Shown one piece after another: positions 25,901 through 37,900 of a stretch of DNA of 64,000 nt. The position numbers were made by a program, and so were the translations under genes. The first letter of the stretch is position 1, and every line of letters begins with the position of its first letter. The notes below the pieces were generated by a model. That model did not search any database, was not told the DNA's origin, and saw only the letters and a list, made by a program, of their open reading frames with translations. The stretch comes from Ceriagrion tenellum (Eukaryota > Arthropoda > Insecta > Odonata > Coenagrionidae), in contig OY720635.1 in NCBI GenBank assembly GCA_963169105.1, positions 154,829,645 through 154,893,644 of the forward strand. The letters run 5' to 3'.

Positions 25901-28900
25901 CAAAACCCTCAAGTACACACACCAACGGACAAGAGCCTAAAAAGGTCATTGTTATTGAGTAACCTACTAGTAAAGGTTGGTTTAAATGAAAGAGAGTTAT
26001 AATCCTCCCCACAACATTTTAATGCCAGGGGCCATAATATTAGTTTTTGGTTCTTAGGTGAGGTTCTTTGGTTCTGAGGTGCCTCAGGGTCAATACAACA
26101 GCTTTCTAGGAGACCACATTGATTTCCCAAAGTATTGAAGCCCATTGTATTAGGAACATCTATAACCCTTAACCAGGGATGTGCATTTTTGTCACACTAC
26201 CAGTGACGAATTTCCACAGAGAAAAAATCATCCGCCTTTACCGGGATTCGAACCCGGATCCCTCGATTTCCGGCCGAGTGCTTTAGCCAGTTAAGCTACC
26301 GAGGCGTCCTCTTTCCCTGTGGATTTTTATGACCTTTACGGGACTAGCTTAAAATTTGTCACTACCAGTGACAGTCTGAGTGACAACAATTAATTAAAAA
26401 TTAATAACATGTTACGATATTTTTATTGTTTGGTTTAAATTTTATGCCTTTCAGCACTATATCTTCAACTGACATTTAATTTTATAAATCCCAACACCAA
26501 CCATTTTTTCAGAGTAAATTATCATTTGAAACTAGGTATAAAAAAATTAAAGAAAAAACACAATTTATTTAAAGAGTCATAAATCATTAAGGTTTTTCTA
26601 GAGTTGAAAATAAAGTCTTTAATAAAAGTAGTAACGTTCAGAAATAATTTTAGATTGAAAATATTTAATTTAAAACTTTTTTGATGAAATCTGCAATTGA
26701 CCAAAATTACAATTTACTTTTTTAAATCCCTCATACCTCCAATTTGGGACAGTCTTCACAATTTTTTGTGCATTCTAGGCTCACAGGGTTTTTGCATTTG
26801 AAACACAAGAAAGAAGATTTTTACTTTTTTTTGAAGGGTACAGTCTACATGTAGTCCGCTTCTCTAGCTTTTCAACCTCTCCCCCCTATTCCAACATTAA
26901 GTGGAAAATCTGTTTTTGTACCTGTCTTGGAAGTCCAGGATTGAACATTCTCCTTCTCAAGTGGGGCCCTACTAGCTCTGCAGCTACCAATTTAATAAAA
27001 TCAAACCTTGTCATATCTTTGTTGTCTTTTGCAGACTGCCAAAGCACAAACAAGTTGACAAAGGAATTATCTAATACATAGTCTGAAAAACACTGCCATT
27101 GACCACCTCCTTGTTTTTCGGCTGGATGAGTAGCTACAACACATTATATCTAATGTATCTATGCAACACTTATTATAAAATTATATTTGCATTATAAAAT
27201 GCAATCATTTCTGGTTTCCCTTCCTCAATGTCATAGCTCACCCTGTGGTGCATTGAGGAAACCAAACAAACAGTCCTATTTCCCTTTGAAACATCGGAAA
27301 CTAGAGTCTTGTTAGCCGAGAATCTGTACAGTGAAGAACCCACTATATGCTCAATAGATGGCCCGAACTCACTACGTATTTACCTTTTATTTTTTCTAGG
27401 GATGAGTCGATTCCACTTTTTTTCGATTCCGATTCTTTCAAATCGATTCTTATGCCTAATAACAGGTGGGATATTGATATACCAGTAGCGTACGACTATT
27501 ATTTAAATTCAAGTTTTGGCTGAAATTAAATAACAAAGACAATTAAGCCTCTCAAAAAGTATACTTATTAACAAATACCAAATATATCCTCAGCTTATTG
27601 AGGTAGATTAAAAATACAAATTGATAGCCTACACCCAAAGTTACTGCGACAAATATGAGGTGATAAATGAAATTTGATTTGAATATTCATCTATCTGGAA
27701 TCGATGGAATCGGAATCGACTTAAGGCGATCGATTCTCTATACCGATTCTAATCCTGAGAATCGGTGGAATCGGGAATCGACATTTGGATTCGACTCATC
27801 CTTAATTTCTTCTAATTGTGCCAACTTGCGACAGTTCTTTCCCTTTCAACTTTTCTACCAGCTCAATAGATATGAACCAATTATCCATTGTGATGTTTCT
27901 ATGGGACAACATGATTGGCTGAGAGAGACAAAGAACAGATTGAGTTGGCTTCGACGACTTTTGGTCTTCCTCTGACAAACCTAACCCATCAGTGTCTTTT
28001 CCTGCATATAAATATGCATTATACAGATAACTGTTTTTAGCGTCAGTCACGTACATCATTTTCCAACTGTAAATGGCTGGCTTGCAGGGAATATACATTT
28101 TGAAGTGGCAACAACCCCTGAATGCAAATAACATTTCATCAATGCCAGTTGTGGTACCCAATGAATAGCAGCGTTGGAGTTCTTCATTAGACAGTGCAAT
28201 GAATTGGAAATCGGAGGAACCAGGTCAATGTTGTATCGGGCCATTCTTTCCACAAGATTATCAGAACGGAGACTAGTGAGAAGAGATTTTCAACCCTCTG
28301 TGCTTTGGCATTTCCCAAAATTCCCCTCCACACATGTCTGGCATGTGTCTCTGTGTCAGACGACCGCCAAGCAGGCGGACGGTGAGCACAAACGGACGTT
28401 GACATCACACGGGCACAGACAATAAACAGAGGCCACAATAAAATGGGTACCAGCATGTGTGTCTATGCCCTTTGATAGACTCTTAACCAATGTACCCAGT
28501 ACAATAAGTCTTCTCCATTATCGGTATTACCGTATTTTACGGACTATAAGACACTTTTTTCTTTAAAAAATTGCCTCCAAAATTCAGGTGTCTTATACTT
28601 GAAATTAACATAAAATGTCCAGTGTTTGATTTAAAATTCCCACCAGTCATCAAATATATTCGATGCCATGATGATGATACATAAAGAAAATATTGCTCAG
28701 CCTAAGAAGCAATTTATTTAACCCCTACTGAAAAATGAAAACTGCATAAAAATAGCTAGAGTGGAAAGAAATTAAATAGAGAAAAATAAATTTTATTGAA
28801 TTCTCACAAATTTAAATTTCCGTTTTATAAACGGAATAGCGCAGCTAGTCTAATGATAAAAAAATATATTTTTTTTTGCTTAAAAATTAAGGTGCGTCTT

Positions 28901-31900
28901 ATAGTTCGTAAAATATGGTAATTGCATGATCACAACTCATGGGAAAAATGTGATTTAATTCATAATGATTTGAAGTGGGAGACTTGAACAATTCTTATCC
29001 ATGGTAAGGATGAAAATATAGCCTTATTTTTATGAAAGAGCTTAATCCAAGAAACTACTTACAAAGTGTACATGACCACTCCGCACGCCCATCTGCAATA
29101 AAAAGAAATGAATTTTTAAAGAAAACGATGCAGATATGAGTATAATCTTCCAGAACTAATGCCTTGTTTAATAAGGAAGTAGTTTTACCAATAAATGATC
29201 AGCAGCTATTTGCATACAACAAATCTTTCTCAGAGAATTATTCTATAACTCAGCAAACTTTGAGTGAATTGACCTCATTTGATACTGTTAAGATAAAATG
29301 AATTTGAAAAAATAGGCTCATTGTTAAATGTTAACTTTGAAAGAATATTTGAGTGGAACCTAAGTTTACATGATATCATGGAGATTGCCACTCCAAATTT
29401 TCACAACCATTTATAATGATTTTTCACAGAAATAATTACCATACACAGGTAAAAATAATTCAGCACTAAAAACATATCAAGCATATAAAAACATTACCAG
29501 CAAGCACTAATATTTGCCTCTGACTAAAACATGCAAAAAACTCTTGTCACCAGAGCAAACACTCAGATGAACCAAGGGCACAAGATTTGGGTATTTCATG
29601 CAATCAAATCCACAGTCCCACTCCTTTGCCAGTTAGGTGAGAGAAGAACAAAGGAGGTGGGAGGAGAGTGGACAGACAGGAGAGAGAGAGATACAGATTT
29701 AGGACAGCAGCTGCGCAAGGGCAAGGCCACCATGCACACACACGCACATGACACATCAACCGAGGACAACACAGCACTCACAGGTCCACGGCCTGGTCAT
29801 AGCCTTCAGTGTCATCGTACATGGCAGCGCGCAGGAGTTCAGGAGCAAAATAGCCAGGGGTGCCACATATCTCTGCAAGCGAGAGAGAGCAACAAGGGGT
29901 GACGTTGGAAGAGGGGAAGGTAGAAAATAGGAGAGAGGGGAGGGAGAGGAAAGGGGTCGAGCTTCATCAGTGAGGAAACCAAAGTGTGCTAGTACGGTCA
30001 CCACTTCCGAGCAGGGGAGAAACACACTCAGTCACATGGTGCACTCTTGAAAAATCAAATAAAATGGCAAACAGAAAACAGCAAAAAAGGGGATTGCTAA
30101 AGGAAGGCAATCAACTTCTTGGAGTGGGAAAAGGGGGAAAAAACAACCAATAATCCTGGAACACATTCACGAAAATTTATCCAAGCATATAGTGATGGCA
30201 ATCAAGAAGGATCCTTATCACAGAGAGAAGTAAAAGATATTGCACTATACTCTATTAACTACTTAACTACAGCAGTGTAATATTACGAAAAATCAAGCAA
30301 AAGAAATGCAAAAGTTGATTTAAAAAAAAATAAAGCATCGCATAACTTTCATTTCTTGCCATGTACATATTTTATTTACAGTTATGATCTTGCACCACTA
30401 GTAGGTTTTTACAGACTGGATGGATATGAAATGATTTCCAGGAAGTTCTTTGATGTTTGTGGCTAGCTTATTATTTCCGGTACACATAAAGCTACATATG
30501 TAAAATCACTTTTTGGATTCATCATAAGAATGCCTTGATATATTCCATGATATATCTTTTGAAAGAATATTCAAAGATTGGACTATTTTATTTTAATTAT
30601 CAACAGTCATTTCGAAAATATAAAACATGCATAATTTAACTAGAAAAATTATGAAACCACTCTGCACAAAATGCGCTTTCTGTACATAGTCTTTGCCATT
30701 AATACTAGCAGCTTTCACCTAGATTTCCCCAATTTATACAGGGCATTTTTATCATTGCATCATTGTTTTCACTACCTTTGTAGGGGATCTCTACTGCCTT
30801 TCTCAATTTTTAATGCATAAGTAGCCATGAAACTTTCCTGTGATAAAAACTTACACTTAACTAAAAACAAACTTAACACTTTGACACTAACACAAAGGTA
30901 AACATACAGAGGCTTTTAAACTGTTGTCATAATAACTTTCTGCAATAAAGTAAAGATTTGTCAAATGCATAGAATTGGTCATGAAAATAAAACCTTCTTT
31001 GTGAATTAAAAAGTGTTTTCAAATTTAAGCCATACGAATTAGGTAGCAAAGACATTTAGCATTAAATGCTTTTTATTTCACAATTTTATCAACAATAATT
31101 TGCAAAATATTGACAACTTTTAATAAATGCATAAATGAGTTTTAATGTCAAATAATTCATGTACACTTCAGGTATTTAAATGTCCAGTGTTTTGCATTAT
31201 GAGGAACACTCGCTGAGACGAGGCTTGGCAGTATAAGGATTAAGAAGAAATACAGAAAGTTAAGAGGACATGAGTATAACTGATTAATTATAATTTGTTG
31301 TCATTTTTAGTTATTTCCCTATGAGGTGTTTCAAAACCTTTCCATGTATTTTTTGTCTCGCTGGTAGACTATTGCAGTTTTCCTGGCTGAAATTGAAGTT
31401 TTTACAAGCATTTCCACTGGGTGTTATGTAGCTTTGGAGACTCAACTGTAGGAAATAGAATTTAGCACAAAATGGAGTGAAAAGGTTTCAAACTGTGACT
31501 TCAGTTAATGCTCATTTAATGGTTGTATTTTGAGAGTATTGACTTTTTCGCGATAAGGAGAAAACAAACCACCCCTCTTATCTTTCAACTTTTGGCCTCA
31601 TAAACATATCTTCCCATATCTTAGCATAGTTCAATTTTTCCCATTTTTTTATTCAATCAATGTTCATAAACTAATAGTTCCTTCACCAATCCTTAGAAAG
31701 GACCAGGCTAAGTTTCCCATACATTTGTGGTGCAAAACGAAGGTATGATGGAGCAAAAAAAATGGTTTCATAAAATTTTGCATACTATAATAAAAAGAGA
31801 TATTTCACAATACCTTTTGCTATGTGTATACTTTTCTGCAGTCTGAAAATTCATTTTTCAAAAACAAAAAGAAAATTTTTGGGTCCATCAGTTGACCACA

Positions 31901-34900
31901 TCATAAAACTAGCAGGAATAATGATCAGCGGCTTTCCAGGGGATCAGCCCATCCAGGATATTCTTATTTTAGAACAACATTTTGACCAAAGAAGAAAATT
32001 CAGCAAAAAATAAAAACTGTAGGCATTGAATCAGCAAATGCTTCTCATGGAGTGAGTTTGGCGTACATGTTTATTAGAGATTGAGGACCAAAACCAAAGT
32101 TTAGGGGATTGTCTACCATGGAGACCATTAATTAATATTTCTGGTGTGGATGTCTTTCCATTGAATTCCATTTCATTCAATTCTTTATAAAGTTGATTGA
32201 TTGGTTGGTAGGCAGGAAAGCTAGGGTTGCTGCCTTTAAGGGCACCAAACTGGAACAATCCCAAATGCAGCCAATTTGAATATATGAAATGGTAATCTCT
32301 ATTAGAGCCCAAAATCCTTTAAAATATTTGATTATAACAACCGGCATTTGGTGTTTTTGAGGAACAAAAATTATTGCAATGTACCTTCATGAGTTTCTCA
32401 TAAGAAAATAATTGACAAGCCCATCCAGTTGGTAAATTAGATGAATAGAAGGAGGAGAAAAACAGTAGGCGAACCAATCACGGCTTCATCTGTCATGGAT
32501 GATTTTTGAATTTAGGACTCCCATGTCATAACAAGTTTTTAAAGTCACATGGAACAATTGTAAAGAAAACTCATTGGAATACAATATTGAAAAACATAAC
32601 AGCCACCATATCATTAAGAATTAATAAAAACTCTGAAATTAAACCATCACCATTACCCTTACTCCATTACTATTAAAATTATCCCACGATTACCCACCAC
32701 CAACAAGCTCTCAAGTCTGCATGTCAAGGATAGATTATTGCTGATTTATATGGGAGTATGTTCCCAAAATTAAACTGTACCACCACCAAGCACATCAAAT
32801 CTCCAATTTGCCACTTTATGAGGTCAAATTTTTGGCAGAGTTAACACATAGGAAAGATGCTTGAAGAGAGGCAACACACAATTATACAGCAAACTGTAGG
32901 TGCTCATAAAGAATATATAAAAAGTGTGAGCTTAGAGATTTGAAGAGAGTGAAGCCAGATCTTGTGAAAACAGTCACAGATAAACACATTTGGCTGAATA
33001 AACAAAGGCAATTGAGAGAGGTTTCCATTAGATGAGTGACAGGGCCATTGTTAAGTTTGGCCTAACTAAGTTAAGTTAAAAGATGGGATTAGCAACAGTG
33101 AAAGCTCATGATAAAAGGGAAGCAGCGACTGGTTGCAGCCAATTGCTCAACAACACATTGATTTGCCACAGTACACAAAGCAGTGGGAACGAGACAGTGG
33201 CAGAAACACTGCTAATAAGATCCACAGAAGGATGATGAAAATATAAAGGATGTTCATGAACAATCTTAAGTAATGGACAATTTTTGCACTACTGAAGAGT
33301 AATTTGCATAAATTATACACACTCCAAAAAGATTAAGGAACAGGTTTGATCAACTTTAGAATTTTTTTTTATTTGAGCATCTCTTCTTTGTCATTACTGT
33401 AGATAATTAGGGTGCATAGTACATCATTGTGGAAATTAACGAAGTGATGTATCTTTATAATGAACTTTATGGGGCCAAAAATTATATTTCACCACATTGA
33501 AAAATAGAATTAACCAAATTTTAAGGACATTGGGACTAGACATGGCATTATTTGCATGGAGTCACTTGCAAGAGCACACAAGCATGAATTCCACAGAGGA
33601 AAATCATTCTCTATGTCAGTCAAAAAAGTCAGCAACATACGATTCCTCATGATATCACATATAAATTCTTTAGCTTTAAATCAAAATATGTGGGTCATCT
33701 TCCTTCAATGCATTTCTAGATTTCATTAACAGAAAAATATTCCACGTGATTGCACTGAGGGCTTCATAAGGACTTATCATACAGTTATGGGGCTGTAACC
33801 ACAGCAAAAAGAAGGAAAATGAATGAGTTAATTAAAAGGAGTGCACAAATTCGTGAAACTGTCATTATATACATGTGCAAAGTTGCTTGCCTTTTTTGAT
33901 GGGTGCCTCAGTTACTCTCATGAGTTTAGAAATACTGATAAAATCATTATATTATAAGTTGCATAGTCTTTACTGAGGTACTATATAACAGTAGCAACAT
34001 CAGCACATGGAACGATTGATAGAATAATTAAATTTCCCTAAATTGTAAAAACAAGAATGTTGAACAACCTATGCCATGTTCCGTTTAAGATTTCCGTGGC
34101 AAGCAGGTATTCTTCCCATTTCTTCTTCCCAGATTTGGCTGTGTTGTTGATTTTCTGAAATTACTGTGTTGTCTTTGACCAGAAGATGCCACCAGTAGAG
34201 GAGGAGAAACGTACTCAGAAAAACAACGATGTGGCCAAATCTCAGAAGAAGAAATGGAGAGAACCTATGCTATGCTACCAAAATAAGCACATTAATGGCC
34301 AACTTGTTTACCTTCCGAAGGCCTGTATTGAAGGAAGAACACTATCAATATTGAGTAGTCTTGAGTATAGGGGAGTTAGCTTTCTATCTGTTGGTGTACA
34401 TGTGAATTACTGCACCTAGCAACTTAATCATCAGTATGTACATGTAGCCCTCTACACAGTAGATGACTAGTGAGCTAATTTTGGAATAATGAGCAAAAAA
34501 TTGAGCTCAAAATACAATTTATCTCATATAATCTGCAGTTCAGGACTGAAAAATACATTCCACAACATTGAACCTTTTACACATTAAAAGCCTACACTGA
34601 TGGATGGGACCACCTAGTTTTTTCACTAACCATGCATTTCACTGTATCATATCACCCTATAATAGACTCTTATAGAGGAACACACTCCACTCAGTAAAAA
34701 AAGGCTCTGTAAAATAATAATTGCAAAGATATTCAACACTTTGTGGCCATGTTTACAGTCAATAATTGAAAAAGACTTTTTGAATAACCAGAAGGGTACA
34801 GGAAGCAGAGCACTTAAAAAAATTGGATTCTATCAATTATATGCTATTCTTCAAACAAATTCTCAAGATTGTATACTTTTTCCGAAGACACTAATCCTAG

Positions 34901-37900
34901 GACAAAGAAATATAGATACACGAGTAAGTCTGATATTATACACACCATCTAGATGTTTGCGAAGTATATTCTGAGTTCCACTGCAAACTATTTCTCAAAA
35001 ATTAAACAATTATCATAAGAAGTAGCTTCTGAGTATGTAAAACAAATCCTTTTTAAACATGGTTCACACCAGAAGACAACATATATGTTGAGCACCTCAA
35101 GAACTAAAGTACAAACGAGGAACTTAGTGGAAGACTCTTCCCTGAGCTCAACTTGGTTCTGATATGGTGACCAGAAACAATTTACTCCAGAGCCATTGAA
35201 GCCAGATATCTTGAATTATGTCACTAGTAAGATGGGCAGATTTTTACTACAATCATTGTGGACTAACAGGAGGAAGGTGTAAATAATACAGAACAACAAT
35301 AACAAAATAGTTAAATGACTTAAGCAATATAAGCCATGCATCTCATACAACCTAATGGCACAACAGCAAAAAAAAACTCAAAAAACCTGCTTCTACGGAG
35401 CATCTTCAATTCTACTTCTACACCATGGGGACTTAAAGGCTCCCTGGAAGTTAGGCATAGTGAGGAATATGTACTAGATAAGAGCAACATCAGCAAGTTC
35501 ACAAGAATTAAAATGAGTGAAAGCATAAGATTAAAAAAGAGCATCTTAACAAAGGAAGCCTCAAACAAGATATAAAAAGACCTTGGCAAAAGAAAACAGC
35601 ATGAGCACACCACTTTTAAGTTTCACGTGCACGCATCCAACAATTTACTCACACGTCGACCTCCTTGCCGTAGCCCTCGGCATCCTCGAACATGTTCGAC
35701 TGCAGCACTTCAGGTGCCAGGTAGCCTGGAGTGCCACACAGGTCTGCGGGACGAGTGAAAGAGAGAGAGGGGAGGGGGAGCCGAATGGAGAGGGAAGCCC
35801 ATTGAATCCACTCATTCATTTTCCAACCACAATGCCCTTCATTCTTTCATACCCTTTTCTCAGCACATACCTATTCACTATCGGCTGAATAATGGCCCTG
35901 GATTTATATGTTAGCATTGGCATGAAACAGGAGATCTAATATCCTCATGAATACCACCAGGGCATGCTGACATGATGACACAAATGAATGACTATATGCA
36001 TATGATTCAGCCAACATGAGTGAACATGCCAGTACAACATAGTGTGAAGTGGAATAACTTCAATCTAAAAGGATGCACTTTGATGCCTCAATCATCTAAG
36101 GTCCCACATGATCACGCACCAATCTTTTAAGCATAACCATAAAAGTAGTAATTGGCTAAAGTTGATAAGTACAGAAATAAATTTGGATTGACTGATAAGT
36201 ACTTTAAAAAACTAAACACACAAATTAACCACTCTACTGAAGATGTGAAATTTTAGCGAGTGGTATATCTTAACAAAATTGCAACACTCCCCAAAAAGAC
36301 AATTTAAATTTTTTTATTCAGTAACAGTGGGATATTGCCATGCACAACTGATACACCAACATGAAGCCGGACAAAAGCACTGAGCAGCCCACGAATGATC
36401 AGAATGCTAGTAAATATGCTCTGAGTCTCAAACAAAGTTTGTCGCAAAAAAATTCCTTTGATAAGGGGGGGGACATGCCAATTGAAAAAGGATGATTTAG
36501 TATCTAATATACAGGACAAAGGACTATCAGAAGAAAGTAACTGACCCTCTTTGTTACAAAATAATTATCATTATATTAAGAGTGAGAAAGGCTTGAAGCA
36601 CCGACCTTCACACTCAATATCTGGCCATAACAATTTATGTAAACGAAGTTTTAGATCGTGTGATAATATATATGAATTATGAAGTAATATGACCCTATAA
36701 AATCTTATACAGGCAATTCTTGATAAATAGCACACTTATTGCTAGATGAAGTGTTCTTGGGAGAAAGAACTTACAAAACATTTTGAAATACATTTGCACC
36801 CTTAGTAAATAAATACATTAGTTTAAATGATTCCTAAAGGAATATGATGCAAAAATTACAGGGAAAAACAGAAATAGAGTAATACATACTTGCCATACAT
36901 GTACTAATGTAACTCCTGCATTTAACAATGCTGGATGATTTTAATATATATTGGCCAAGATTTCGATATAGTAAGCCATTATCAAGACATCAAGGCCTGA
37001 TAATGTACAAAATATGAACAAATCTTGGTAAGTGAGTATTAAAAATAGAGTAGAAATTATATGTGTTTGTTGACAACATAAAAATTATTTATTTCCACAA
37101 AGTTACACCTGTAGCTCTATCCTGCGGTATGCATGCTATTGTTACATACATGTAATTTATGCTATCCACAAGGGAAGAGACCAATAACTGGGTATTGGCT
37201 TCCAATAAAAGCCAGCAGGAAAGAAAAAGTGATAAAGAGAACCCTAAAAATTTCCAGGTTACATGTACATGAAATAGTTTCCACTAGAAATGGTTTCTTT
37301 GGATCCTGCAGCTATAGCACTAAAAGACAAAAAAATGTTCACATGCAAAATTAGATGGGCAGGAAAGGGATGCCACCTCTCAATGATGATGAAGTCTTTG
37401 ATGAGAAAGAATGAATGAAAATGAGTGAGTATCAAAGCAATTAAAAGAGAGGAATTTTTCAAAAGTAGGAAGATAGAGATACACAGACATGTAATATTTA
37501 GTAGATATCTGTAATATTATATAATAAGAATTGAATCTGTGTGGGCAGCTTATGGCCTGGCAAGATATAAAGTAGTTATATTTTATTACACTTAGGCATT
37601 AAACTTAAACTGGAGGACGCAATCCTGCAGGGTTGCATATGATGTTCATTTTAAGCTTCCAGAGCATCTGCTTCAGTACAGACAACGACACAGAGTGATG
37701 CTGTAACATGGGTCTTTTCTGAATGAAGGGATGATAAACACAAAAAGGTATGAGGTGCTTCCAGAGGTGTGCATATGTTTACCATATAAATAGCGACACT
37801 GAAGAAAAATTGTCATAAGACATTGAAGTTAAGGCTTTAAGCCGAAATACAGAGATTAAGTTAAGACAGATGTTGCAGAGATGTAAAACCAAACTAACTC

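Larger units (their letters stand above)
29966..35652. other. Intron between the two alternative exons
   Basis: About 5.8 kb between exons 5a and 5b. Apart from the partial tRNA-cargo repeat at 33545 and the inverted segment near 34100-34325, I see only AT-rich sequence. Confidence 0.55.

Noticed and set aside
25636..25962. 108-codon open frame
   Set aside because: No recognisable motif, overlaps another open frame of similar length, and lies within a repeat-rich intron.
26234..26306. tRNA gene on the minus strand
   Set aside because: D- and T-arms look good, but the acceptor stem pairs poorly, position 33 is C rather than T, the implied anticodon GGA (Ser) lacks a long variable arm, and it sits inside a repeat family. 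Called as a tRNA-derived repeat instead.
26160..28490. TTAACC words at 26169 and 28487 as piggyBac ends
   Set aside because: They are in the same orientation rather than inverted, and the adjacent sequences do not form terminal repeats.
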